Source of the DNA: Duganella sp. BJB480
GTDB lineage: Bacteria; Pseudomonadota; Gammaproteobacteria; Burkholderiales; Burkholderiaceae_D
Reading direction: 5' to 3'
NCBI GenBank assembly: GCA_003416985.1
Contig: QVIN01000012.1
Span: 1 to 64,000, forward strand
DNA length: 64,000 nucleotides
Within the stretch, counting starts at the first letter, position 1. Each line of letters begins with the position of its first letter. This document shows positions 18,389 through 26,602 of the stretch, piece by piece. The position numbers were made by a program, and so were the translations under genes. Under the pieces are notes generated by a model that saw only the letters and a program-made list of their open reading frames with translations, made no database searches and was not told the DNA's origin.

Positions 18389-19054
18389 TTCTAAGGCAAG
18401 ATGTTTATTGGCCTCGCGGTAGCTGAGCGCCGACAGCCGTTGCTTTTCTTTTAGTGTGAATAAACGAATGGCTTCCGGGTCGTGGCGCGCATAATCGCGC
18501 AGTGCCCAACCTATCGCTTTTTGTATGAAGAACTCTTTTTCATGTGCCAGCGCTAACGAATAATTAAAAAGCCGATTGGTATCGACCTTGTCGCGCCAGC
18601 CCAATTGGTGCAATAACGCCACTCGGCGCACCCACATATTTTGGTCGGATATAGCCTGATCCATGCCGTCATGACCAAAGCGTAAAACATCGCCAATGAC
18701 CGAAGCCAGCGCATCGACCGTATCCCACCACGATTTATTCTGCGCCAATTCGAGCAACTCGGGAATCTGTGCAAGATCCAATTCCTTGCTGTGCATGGCG
18801 AGCAAGTCGATGGCCACGTATTGATATTCTCTTTGCGGACGTTCCCATAATTCGCTGGCGCAGAGGAGGATATTATCCGCTCCGCTTCCCTTTAATTGCT
18901 TCAGCAAAGGCTTGGCGGCCATCCTGCGTTGCGGTGTGCCGACGCCCAGGAAATCGAATTGATCGCGCATATAAGCCCGCATGGCGGGCGCGCGTCCGGG
19001 CGTGGCGGCGGAGGCGAGGGCGGTGTCGAGGTCGGCGTGGAATTGGGGATTCAT
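18386..19054 (-). CDS. DNA alkylation repair protein, AlkD-like
   Basis: HEAT-repeat DNA glycosylase family protein of 222 residues that excises N3/N7-alkylated purines. Family hallmarks are the KSWWDTVDALA segment, with the Trp and Asp of the AlkD active site, and the later GWALRDYARHDPEA segment. The start at 19054 (MNPQFHADL) is chosen because upstream residues to 19111 are not conserved in type. It shares its 3' end with the terminator of the convergent PEP-CTERM gene. Confidence 0.9.
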   Translation of the reverse strand: MNPQFHADLDTALASAATPGRAPAMRAYMRDQFDFLGVGTPQRRMAAKPLLKQLKGSGADNILLCASELWERPQREYQYVAIDLLAMHSKELDLAQIPELLELAQNKSWWDTVDALASVIGDVLRFGHDGMDQAISDQNMWVRRVALLHQLGWRDKVDTNRLFNYSLALAHEKEFFIQKAIGWALRDYARHDPEAIRLFTLKEKQRLSALSYREANKHLALE

Positions 19055-19141
19055 GGGTAAGAGTATAGAGGATTCCGGCTCCAGCCCGGAGAATAAGCTG
19101 AAAATTGGCATGAACTAGCCAGTTTCTAGCCTGCACAGGGC

Positions 19142-19170
19142 AAAAAGAAAGGCACTCGACGGAGTGCCTT
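19142..19170 (-). terminator. Terminator after chemoreceptor remnant
   Basis: Stem AAGGCACTC/GAGTGCCTT (19149-19157 / 19162-19170) with a four-base loop, followed on the minus strand by TTTCTTTTT. It lies 22 bp after the stop at 19193. Confidence 0.88.
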
Positions 19171-19192
19171 GAAAGAGCGGTATCGGCGCGTT

Positions 19193-20183
19193 TTAACGAG
19201 GTTGCTGCCCGAGCCGGAATATGATGACGATCTGCGCCAGATTGGAAGCCTGGTTTTGCATCGTCTCGGCGCTGGCGGCCGCTTCTTCCACGAGGGCGGC
19301 ATTTTGCTGTGTCACTTGATCCATCTGGGTAATCGCCTGATTCACCTGTTCGATACCCGAAGTCTGTTCCTGTGTCGCCATGCCTATTTCGCGCATAATA
19401 TCGGCGACATGTTTTACGCTGCCGACTATCTCGGTCATGGTAATGCCGGCTTCCTCGACCAGCTTGCTGCCCGCATCCACATTGGCGACTGAATCGGTAA
19501 TTAATTCCTTAATCTCCTTGGCCGCCGCCGCGGAGCGTTGCGCAAGATCGCGGACTTCCGAGGCCACCACGGCAAATCCACGTCCTTGTTCACCTGCACG
19601 CGCCGCTTCAACCGCCGCATTTAATGCCAGCATATTAGTTTGGAAGGCAATGCCGTCAATAACCGAGATAATATCGACGATCTTGCGGGAGGAGGCGTTA
19701 ATTGAAGTCATGGTATTGACGACTTCAGAAACCACCGCACCGCCTTTCATTACCACCTCCGAGGCTTTTGCAGCCAATCCATTCGCCTGGTTGGCATTGG
19801 CGGCATTTTGTTTAACCGTCGATGTTAATTCCTCCATCGACGAAGCAGTTTCTTCCAGCGAACTGGCTTGTTGCTCGGTGCGGGTGGATAAATCCACACC
19901 CAGAAAGCGATGCCGGCGCCGGCAAGGCAGGCCACCACGCCCAGCGCCAGGCTGAAGATCAACATCTTGTGGGTGAAGTCCACCACCTCCTGGCGGGTCT
20001 GCTTGCGATGACGACGTTGCGCAGCGCCTGGCCCATTTGCAGGCCTTGGGCGTACATATTTGTGGAGGCCGACGGGAGCGCCTGATCGTGCTCCAGGAAC
20101 TGCGAGAATTGCTTCTTGGCATTCTGCATGCCGATCAATGCCACTCCGAGGGCGCAGGCGAAAACTACGCATACCAGCCGCAA
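19193..20183 (-). pseudogene. Methyl-accepting chemotaxis protein, decayed
   Basis: Three pieces of one chemoreceptor are present in order but in different frames. Near 20183-19995 the first membrane helix and start of the ligand-binding four-helix bundle can be read (RLVCVVFACALGVALIGM ... QMGQALRNVV). At about 19990 the frame shifts to one encoding the end of the periplasmic domain and the second membrane helix (VVDFTHKMLIFSLALGVVA). Near 19890 it shifts again into the intact signalling domain (RTEQQASSLEETASSMEELT, then AFQTNMLALNAAVEAARAGE). Most of the sensor and the whole HAMP domain are missing, as is a normal N-terminus: the 5' end lies against the terminator of the parvulin gene. A soluble product from an internal start is possible but no good start was found. 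Confidence 0.85.
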
Positions 20184-20217
20184 AAAACGAAAAAGGCGCC
20201 TCGAAGGGCGCCTTTTT
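20182..20217 (-). terminator. Terminator of parvulin gene 1
   Basis: 11-bp stem (20190-20200 / 20207-20217, AAAAAGGCGCC/GGCGCCTTTTT) with a six-base loop and a further T-run on the minus strand (A-run 20182-20187 on plus). It lies 18 bp after the stop at 20236. Confidence 0.92.
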
Positions 20218-20235
20218 AGACAGCAAAGAACAGGA

Positions 20236-21012
20236 TTACTGGATCTTGGCTTTCTTGGTCAGTTCGTCGCGGAAGGCGGCGATCTTACGCTGTTGCAGGG
20301 CTTCGGCGACCTGGCCTTTGACTTCTTCCAGCGAAGGCAGCTTGGTGGCGCGGGATTCTTCCAGCTTGATGACGTGGTAACCGAACTCGGTCTTCACCGG
20401 GGTCTGGGTGATCTCGCCATTTTTCAGGGCAACCATCGCGTCGGCGAAAGGCTTGACCAGTTTGCCTGGAGTCATCCAGCCCAGGTCGCCGCCGTTGTTG
20501 GCGGAGCCGTCTTTCGACACCTTGGCCAGTTCCTCGAACTTGCCGCCGGCTTTCAGCTTGGCGATGATGTCTTTTGCTTCCTGCTCGGTGGCGACCAAAA
20601 TGTGACGCGAGTGGTATTCTTTTTCGCCCATGGCGGCCTTGTACTTGTCGTATTCGGCTTTGATTTCGGTATCTTTTACCGGATTCTTTTTAACGTAGTC
20701 GGCCAGCATCGCGTTGATGATGATGCTCTGACGTGCGTTTTCGATTGCCGCCTTGACTTCCGGCTTGGTGCCGAAACCTTGTTTGTCCGCTTCCTGGATC
20801 ATGACTTCACGGCCGATCAGTTCTTTCTTGACCATTTCACGCAGCTGCGGGCTGTCAGGCTGTTGGCCTTGGGCGACCACTTGCTTGACCATTTGATCCA
20901 CTTTGGCGGCAGGAATAGCCTTGCCATTGACGGTCGCGACGTTTTGCGCGAATACCGGTGCTGCTACGACAGCGATCAGTGCTAACAACAGGCGGGCTGG
21001 CTTCAACATCAT
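20236..21012 (-). CDS. Periplasmic parvulin peptidyl-prolyl isomerase (copy 1)
   Basis: Exported foldase of 258 residues. The signal peptide ends at FAQ near residue 22. A SurA-N-like helical region covers about 25-130, and a parvulin rotamase domain about 132-225 (HSRHILVATEQEA, NNGGDLGWM, EFGYHVIKLE). The C-terminus is a basic helix. AGGA seven bases before 21012 supports that start; MM gives an alternative three bases later. It is a close paralogue of the next gene upstream (same VVAQGQQPDSPQLRE segment) and has its own terminator. Confidence 0.93.
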   Translation of the reverse strand: MMLKPARLLLALIAVVAAPVFAQNVATVNGKAIPAAKVDQMVKQVVAQGQQPDSPQLREMVKKELIGREVMIQEADKQGFGTKPEVKAAIENARQSIIINAMLADYVKKNPVKDTEIKAEYDKYKAAMGEKEYHSRHILVATEQEAKDIIAKLKAGGKFEELAKVSKDGSANNGGDLGWMTPGKLVKPFADAMVALKNGEITQTPVKTEFGYHVIKLEESRATKLPSLEEVKGQVAEALQQRKIAAFRDELTKKAKIQ

Positions 21013-21075
21013 TATTAAATCCTATAAAAAAACTAGAAATCGCACTCGGGCGGTGCATTGTATCAACGCAAAATC

Positions 21076-21100
21076 AAAAACGGCGCCCCGCAGGGCGCCG
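21076..21100 (-). terminator. Terminator of parvulin gene 2
   Basis: Stem CGGCGCCC/GGGCGCCG (21081-21088 / 21093-21100), four-base loop, then five T residues on the minus strand. It separates the two parvulin genes, which are therefore at least partly independent units. Confidence 0.9.
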
Positions 21101-21115
21101 CCTTCATCTATAACA

Positions 21116-21895
21116 TTACTGCACTTTTGCTTTCTTGACCAGTTCTTCTTGGTAGGCTTGCAATTTCTTCTGAGCCAGTGCTTCCGCAACTTGCGGCTTC
21201 ACTTCTTCCAGGGTAGGCAGCTTGGCTGGGCGGATGTCGTCCACCTTGATCACGTGGAAGCCGTTCGGGGTTTGCACTGGCTTCTCGGTGACCTGGCCTT
21301 TTTGCAGGCCGACGAACGCTGCCGAGAACGCTGGTGGGAAGGACGAAGGCACTGCCCAGTCCAGATCGCCGCCGTTGGCTGCCGAACCGGTGTCTTTCGA
21401 CGCCTTGGCCAGCTCTTCGAACTTGGCGCCGCCCTTGATCTTGGCGATCACGTCGTTGGCTTCGGCTTCGGTGGCCATCATGATGTGGCGTACGTGGTAT
21501 TCCTTGTCGCCGTTCTGGGCCACGAAGCGGTCGTATTCAGCCTTGATGTCGGCGTCCGAAACCGGATTCTTCTTGATATAGTCGCCGACCAGCGCGTTGA
21601 TGATGATGGCTTGGCGGGCGTTTTCGATTTGCGTTTTGACCGCTGCATCTTTGCCGAAACCTTGCTTTTCCGCTTCCTGCATCATCACTTCACGGCCGAT
21701 CAGGTCCTTCTTGATCAGTTCGCGCAGTTGTGGCGAATCAGGCTGCTGGCCTTGGGCTACGACCTGCTTGACAACCGCCTCCACGCGCGAGGTTGGGATG
21801 GCTTTGCCATTAACTACGGCAACATTTTGTGCGAAAGCAGGTACTGCGGCAACGGCGAGAAGTGCAATCAGCAAACTGGCTGGCTTGAAAGTCAT
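21116..21895 (-). CDS. Periplasmic parvulin peptidyl-prolyl isomerase (copy 2)
   Basis: Exported foldase of 259 residues, colinear with copy 1 over its length: signal peptide to FAQ, SurA-N-like helices, rotamase domain (HVRHIMMATEAEA, ANGGDLDWA, NGFHVIKVD). Two differences from copy 1 stand out. The rotamase GGDLGW becomes GGDLDW, and a small insertion (PSSFPPAFSAAFVG) replaces the PGKLVKPFADAMVA loop. These suggest altered client or catalytic properties. A 122-bp gap separates it from bolA upstream. Confidence 0.93.
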   Translation of the reverse strand: MTFKPASLLIALLAVAAVPAFAQNVAVVNGKAIPTSRVEAVVKQVVAQGQQPDSPQLRELIKKDLIGREVMMQEAEKQGFGKDAAVKTQIENARQAIIINALVGDYIKKNPVSDADIKAEYDRFVAQNGDKEYHVRHIMMATEAEANDVIAKIKGGAKFEELAKASKDTGSAANGGDLDWAVPSSFPPAFSAAFVGLQKGQVTEKPVQTPNGFHVIKVDDIRPAKLPTLEEVKPQVAEALAQKKLQAYQEELVKKAKVQ

Positions 21896-22017
21896 TATTA
21901 ATTCCTGTAAGGGGAAAGTTTTAGCGAAATTGCCTGGGCAGGAGTTGGATCAGCTATCTGTCTTTGTGTTCAATTATTTTGAAACCGATAGCGACCGTTC
22001 CCAGACCAAGCGCTACA

Positions 22018-22290
22018 TCATACTTCGGACGGAGCCAATGCGGTAATGGCCAATGCATGAATTTCTTTATGCATCATATCGTGCACGGAATCATACACGA
22101 GTCGATGTCTTGTGACGAGTTTGAGCCCCTCGAATTGTAACGAAACAATTCTAACGTTGTAATGACCCCCACCCGAGGCGGCGCCGGCATGGCCGGCGTG
22201 CAATGCGGAATCGTCTTCCAGCGTCAGTTCCAGCGGCGCCAGGGCGGCCTGGAAGCGGCTGCGCATGCGGTCTATGCGTGTATCGCTCAT
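22018..22290 (-). CDS. BolA family protein
   Basis: Small protein of 90 residues with the BolA fold; partners of monothiol glutaredoxins in Fe-S handling and stress morphology. The SGGGHYNVRIVSLQFEGLKLVTRHRLVYDS segment (about residues 39-68) and DMMHKEIHALAI carry the conserved helix-turn and His residues. It overlaps yciB by four bases (ATGA) and is the last gene of the selO-msrB-yciB-bolA run. The pairing of yciB with bolA is common in betaproteobacteria. Confidence 0.92.
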   Translation of the reverse strand: MSDTRIDRMRSRFQAALAPLELTLEDDSALHAGHAGAASGGGHYNVRIVSLQFEGLKLVTRHRLVYDSVHDMMHKEIHALAITALAPSEV

Positions 22291-22916
22291 GCTTCATCCT
22301 TGATGTGGCGGGACAGGTAAATGGTTTGACCGACGATAAACACAAACATGATCGCGGTCGAACCAAACGCCTTGAAGCTGACCCAGGAACTGGTGTCGCC
22401 TTTAAACAAAACGAAGGCGACATACCAGTTCAGGAAGCCCATCGCGACAAAGAAGCAGATCCATGCCAGGTTCAGGCGGCCCCAGATCAGGTCGGGCAAT
22501 TGGATGATCTCTTCCATCGATTTGCGCATCAAGTTCTTTTTAAAGACCAGTTCGCTCACCAGCAGGCCGGATGCAAAGAACCAATAGACGATGCTCAATT
22601 TCCATTTGATGAAATCCTCGTCGTGCAAGTAAATGGTCAGGCCGCCGAAGAATACAAACATGGCCAGCGAGAACCACAGCACGAAGTCGACCTTGCGCCC
22701 GCGCGCCTTGATATACCCGATCTGCGCCATCGTCGCCAGGATGCCGACCAGCGTCGCGATCACGATCGGAGACTCGTCCGGCTTCACCGAGCCGCCGGAA
22801 ATCATGCCGCTCAGGTAGGTGTTGATGAAGTGCTGGGCCGCCTCGGCATTCCAGCCCGACAGCTTGTAGGCGGCGAAGAACAGCAGCAGCGGGATCAGGT
22901 CGAACAGAAATTTCAT
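22287..22916 (-). CDS. yciB: Inner-membrane septation protein A family (YciB/IspZ)
   Basis: Multi-spanning inner-membrane protein of 209 residues with about five membrane segments (LFDLIPLLLFFAAYKL, IATLVGILATMAQIGYI, VLWFSLAMFVFFGGLTIYL and others). The loop SMEEIIQLPDLIWGRLNLAW is typical of the family. Family members affect cell-envelope synthesis and septation; the molecular role is unclear. Thirteen bases separate it from msrB upstream, and it overlaps bolA downstream. Confidence 0.93.
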   Translation of the reverse strand: MKFLFDLIPLLLFFAAYKLSGWNAEAAQHFINTYLSGMISGGSVKPDESPIVIATLVGILATMAQIGYIKARGRKVDFVLWFSLAMFVFFGGLTIYLHDEDFIKWKLSIVYWFFASGLLVSELVFKKNLMRKSMEEIIQLPDLIWGRLNLAWICFFVAMGFLNWYVAFVLFKGDTSSWVSFKAFGSTAIMFVFIVGQTIYLSRHIKDEA

Positions 22917-22929
22917 GTCGTTTTAAATG

Positions 22930-23325
22930 TTATTGTGGATCGAAGCGCAAGGAGGCCGAATTAATGCAATAGCGCAACCCTGTTGGGGGTGGACCGTCCG
23001 GGAACACGTGGCCCAGATGGGCATCGCATACCGCGCAGATGATTTCGGTGCGCAGCATACCATGGGTGCGGTCGGTTTTTTCAATGACATTGGCGGGATC
23101 GAGCGCTTCGAAATAGCTCGGCCAGCCGCAGCCGGAATCGAATTTGGCGTCGGAGCGGAACAAGGGCGTATCGCAGCACACGCAGGTGTAAATGCCGTGT
23201 TCGTGGTGATCCCAGAACTTGCCGGTAAAAGCACGTTCGGTGGCGGCGTGGCGCGTGACTTGATACTCCATCGGGTCCAACATGGCGCGCCATTCGGCGT
23301 CGGATTTCGTTACTTTATTGGTCAT
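22930..23325 (-). CDS. msrB: Peptide-methionine (R)-S-oxide reductase
   Basis: Reduces methionine-R-sulfoxide in proteins; 131 residues, cytosolic (no signal peptide). Zinc-binding cysteines are in CVCC and CAVC, and the catalytic Cys is in GLRYCINSASL near the C-terminus, with the GCGWPSY motif in between. It follows selO by 14 bases and precedes yciB by 13, so it is likely in one transcript with them. Confidence 0.96.
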   Translation of the reverse strand: MTNKVTKSDAEWRAMLDPMEYQVTRHAATERAFTGKFWDHHEHGIYTCVCCDTPLFRSDAKFDSGCGWPSYFEALDPANVIEKTDRTHGMLRTEIICAVCDAHLGHVFPDGPPPTGLRYCINSASLRFDPQ

Positions 23326-23339
23326 GGCTTATTGCTCGC

Positions 23340-24806
23340 TTAAGAAGAACAGCTTACTTCGAGATGGCTTGCCCAGTCCGGCGGCAAGGCGGCATATTGA
23401 TCGTGCTCAGGCTGTTCGTCGTATGGGCGCTGCAAAACTGACAGCAGACGCTCCACTTCAGTAAAGTCCTTATTCTGAGACTTTTCAATAGCAACCTGCG
23501 CTAAATAATTACGCAGCACGTATTTGGGGTTGACCTTGTTCATCGCAAGCTGGCGCGCGGCGTCGTCGCTGGCCTCGGCCTGCAGGCGGGCGCGGTACTG
23601 CATGGCCCAGGCGTCGAAGGCCGGGCGGTCGATGAACAGGTCGCGCAACGGTTCGTCGCCGCTGGCGCCGGCCGCCTTCAGGCCGCTCAGACGGCGGAAG
23701 AAGAGGGTGAAATCGACGCTGTTGGCCTGCATTAGCGCAAACATGGCGTCGAATAGCGCACGGTCGGCATCGGCGTGCTCAGCCAGCAAGGCCAGGCCCA
23801 GCTTGGCGTGCAGCAGCTCATCCATCTTCGCTGCGAACGCGGGCTGGTAGACATCCAGCGCGGCCTGCGTCGCATCCACCTCGCCGATCAGGGGCAGCAG
23901 GGCCTGGCCCAGCGCGTAGCAATTCCAATGGCCAACCTGTGGCTGATTTGCATACGAATAGCGGCCCTGCTGGTCGGTATGGTTGCAGATGTGGTCGGAG
24001 TCGAAAGCTTCCATGAAGCCGAACGGGCCGTAATCCAAGGTCAGCCCGAGGATGGACATATTGTCGGTATTCATCACGCCATGCATGAAGCCGACCGCCT
24101 GCCAGTGGGCGATCATGTGCGCCGTGCGGCGCGTGACTTCGGCCAGGAACGCCTGGTATGGATTGGCTTCCGCGCGCAACTCCGGGTAAAACCGGTCGAT
24201 GACGTAGTCCGCCAGGATTTTCAGCTCGTCGTTCTTGTTGCGGTAGAACCAGTGTTCGAAGGAGCCGAAGCGCACAAAGCTGGGCGCCAGGCGCACCACC
24301 ACGGCCGAGGTTTCCACGGTCTCCCGCATCACGCCTTGATCCGAGCCCGCCACCGACAGCGCGCGCGAGGTAGGGATGCCAAGCCCGTGCATGGCTTCCG
24401 AGCATAGGAACTCGCGTATCGACGAACGCAACACGGCGCGGCCGTCGCCCATGCGCGAGTAGGGCGTCAGACCGGCGCCTTTCCATTGCAATTCCATCGG
24501 TCCGTCGGCGGTGGCGACGTCGCCGAACAGCATGGCGCGGCCGTCGCCCAGCTGGCCGGCCCAGACGCCGAACTGGTGGCCGGAATACACGGCCGCCAAC
24601 GGCTGGGCACGCTCAGGCGCGGCATTGCCGGCCAGGACGTCGAGGCTGTCGGCCACTTGCGCGGGCGTCAATCCGATCAGCGCCGCAGCCGGCGCGCTGA
24701 CGGCGACCAGGTACGGCGCCGGCAACGGCGTCGGCATCAGGCGGGTGTAGAAAGCGGGCGGCAGGGACGCGAAGGAATTGTCTAAGGGCAGTTTGGAGGC
24801 AGTAAT
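23340..24806 (-). CDS. selO: SelO family protein adenylyltransferase (YdiU)
   Basis: Pseudokinase-fold enzyme that AMPylates Ser/Thr/Tyr of client proteins in redox control; about 488 residues. Recognisable are LDNSFASLPPAFYTRL at the N-terminus, GQLGDGRAMLFGD (nucleotide loop), and the metal/active region NTDNMSILGLTLDYGPFGF. The start is uncertain. The conserved part begins near 24800, but between 24737 and 24924 no in-frame ATG, GTG or TTG exists. Candidates are an ATT at 24806, TTG 24926, or ATG 24950, which overlaps the divergent ligase start. ATG 24737 would delete conserved residues. It heads the selO-msrB-yciB-bolA run. Confidence 0.88.
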   Translation of the reverse strand: MTASKLPLDNSFASLPPAFYTRLMPTPLPAPYLVAVSAPAAALIGLTPAQVADSLDVLAGNAAPERAQPLAAVYSGHQFGVWAGQLGDGRAMLFGDVATADGPMELQWKGAGLTPYSRMGDGRAVLRSSIREFLCSEAMHGLGIPTSRALSVAGSDQGVMRETVETSAVVVRLAPSFVRFGSFEHWFYRNKNDELKILADYVIDRFYPELRAEANPYQAFLAEVTRRTAHMIAHWQAVGFMHGVMNTDNMSILGLTLDYGPFGFMEAFDSDHICNHTDQQGRYSYANQPQVGHWNCYALGQALLPLIGEVDATQAALDVYQPAFAAKMDELLHAKLGLALLAEHADADRALFDAMFALMQANSVDFTLFFRRLSGLKAAGASGDEPLRDLFIDRPAFDAWAMQYRARLQAEASDDAARQLAMNKVNPKYVLRNYLAQVAIEKSQNKDFTEVERLLSVLQRPYDEQPEHDQYAALPPDWASHLEVSCSS

Positions 24807-24948
24807 GGCAGTTCCCGGTTCGTAGTGAGTCCCGATTTTACCCCAGTGCGCAGGTGCTGCGCTGCAGCATCGAAATGCGTTGACGGTCGTCGCGTGGGCG
24901 CTACAAACTCGTTCATCCCATACCAAACTTTCCCAGGAGTCCACATAC

Positions 24949-26595
24949 ATGTATCCCCAGAGTCCGCTGATGGGCCAGATGATGAACCAGCCCTTGCTCG
25001 TTTCCAGCATTTTGGACTTCGCCGCCCGACACTACGCCAACAGCGAGATCGTGTCTCGCCGCGTTGAGGGGGACTTGCACCGCTACACCTTCCGCGATTG
25101 CCAGCTGCGCGTCAAGCGCCTGGCCAACGCCTTGCATGGCCTTGGCGTGGGCATGGGCGAGCGCGTGGCCACGCTGGCCTGGAACGGCTACCGCCATCTG
25201 GAAGCCTACTACGCCGTGTCCGGCTCGGGCGCCGTGCTGCACACCATGAACCCGCGCCTGCATCCCGAGCAACTGGCCTACATCTGCAACCACGCCGAAG
25301 ACCAGTACCTGATGTTCGATTTCTGCTTCCTGCCGCTGGTGGAAGCGTTCGCGCCGTTATGCAAGACCATCAAGGGCTTCATCCTGCTCGGCGCGGCCGA
25401 TCGCATGCCGGCCGAGACCAAGATCCCGAACCTGCTGTGCTACGAGGACTTGATCAACTCCCATTCCGCCGAGTTCGAGTGGCCGCTGTTCGACGAGAAT
25501 TCCGCCTGCACCTTGTGCTACACCTCCGGCACCACGGGCAATCCCAAGGGCGCGCTGTACTCGCACCGCTCGACCGTGCTGCACGCCTACGCCTCGGCCC
25601 TGCCCAATGTGCTCAACGTGTCTTCTCGCGACACAGTGATGCCGGTGGTGCCCATGTTCCACGTCAATGCCTGGGGGCTGCCGTACTCGGTGCCGCTGTC
25701 CGGCGCCAAGATGGTGTTCCCCGGTGCGGCGCTGGATGGCAAGTCGGTCTACGAATTGATGGAGCAGGAAAAAGTGACGTTCTCGGCCGGCGTGCCGACC
25801 GTGTGGCTGGGCCTGATCAACTACGCGGTGCAGAACAAGCTCAAGTTCTCGACCTTCCGCCGCACGGTGATCGGCGGCTCGGCCTGCCCGCCGGCGATGA
25901 TGAACACGCTTATCGACGAATTCGGCGTGGAGGTCGTGCACGCCTGGGGCATGACGGAAATGTCGCCGCTGGGCACGGCCGGCGGATTGCTGACCAAGCA
26001 TCTGGAGCTGAGCAAGGAAGAGCAGCGCAAGATCCTGCAAAAGCAGGGCCACGGCATCTACGGCGTCGACATGAAGATCATCGACGACGACGGCAAGGAG
26101 CTGCCGTGGGACGGCGTCAGCTATGGACACCTGATGGTCAAGGGCCCGTGGATCATCTCGCGCTATTTCAAGGACGAGGGCGGCGACGTGCTGGAGGACG
26201 GCTGGTTCCCGACCGGCGACGTGGCCACCATCGACGCCGACGGCTTCATGCAGATCACCGACCGCAGCAAGGACGTCATCAAGTCCGGCGGCGAATGGAT
26301 AGGCACCATCGACCTGGAGAACGTCGCCATGTCGCACCCGGCGGTGATGCAGGCCGCCTGCATCGGCGTGGCGCATCCGAAGTGGGACGAGCGGCCGCTG
26401 CTGGTCGTCGTGCTGCGGCCGGGCCAGGAGCTCAAGCGCGAAGAGCTGCTGGCCCACTTCGACGGCAAGGTCGCAAAATGGTGGTTGCCCGACGATGTGG
26501 TGTTCGCCGACGCGCTACCGGTCGGCGGCACCGGCAAGATCCAGAAGAACAAGCTGCGCGAACAGTACCGCGACTACCGCCTGCCCACCATTTGA
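24949..26595 (+). CDS. Fatty acyl-CoA synthetase (AMP-forming, AlkK-like)
   Basis: Adenylate-forming ligase of 548 residues activating medium/long-chain fatty acids to acyl-CoA. The P-loop is CYTSGTTGNPKG, the A5 motif is HAWGMTEMSPLG, and the A7/A8 motifs are GWFPTGDVA and DRSKDVIKSGGEW. The A10 catalytic lysine is in GGTGKIQKNKLRE. The motif after KSGGEW reads IGTIDLEN instead of the more usual ISSIDLEN. AGGAG (24935-24939) supports the ATG at 24949. It is divergent from selO, and its 3' end is seven bases from the convergent efflux gene. The beta-oxidation gene at 29.5 kb could use its product. Confidence 0.92.
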   Translation: MYPQSPLMGQMMNQPLLVSSILDFAARHYANSEIVSRRVEGDLHRYTFRDCQLRVKRLANALHGLGVGMGERVATLAWNGYRHLEAYYAVSGSGAVLHTMNPRLHPEQLAYICNHAEDQYLMFDFCFLPLVEAFAPLCKTIKGFILLGAADRMPAETKIPNLLCYEDLINSHSAEFEWPLFDENSACTLCYTSGTTGNPKGALYSHRSTVLHAYASALPNVLNVSSRDTVMPVVPMFHVNAWGLPYSVPLSGAKMVFPGAALDGKSVYELMEQEKVTFSAGVPTVWLGLINYAVQNKLKFSTFRRTVIGGSACPPAMMNTLIDEFGVEVVHAWGMTEMSPLGTAGGLLTKHLELSKEEQRKILQKQGHGIYGVDMKIIDDDGKELPWDGVSYGHLMVKGPWIISRYFKDEGGDVLEDGWFPTGDVATIDADGFMQITDRSKDVIKSGGEWIGTIDLENVAMSHPAVMQAACIGVAHPKWDERPLLVVVLRPGQELKREELLAHFDGKVAKWWLPDDVVFADALPVGGTGKIQKNKLREQYRDYRLPTI

Positions 26596-26602
26596 GGCGC
26601 CG

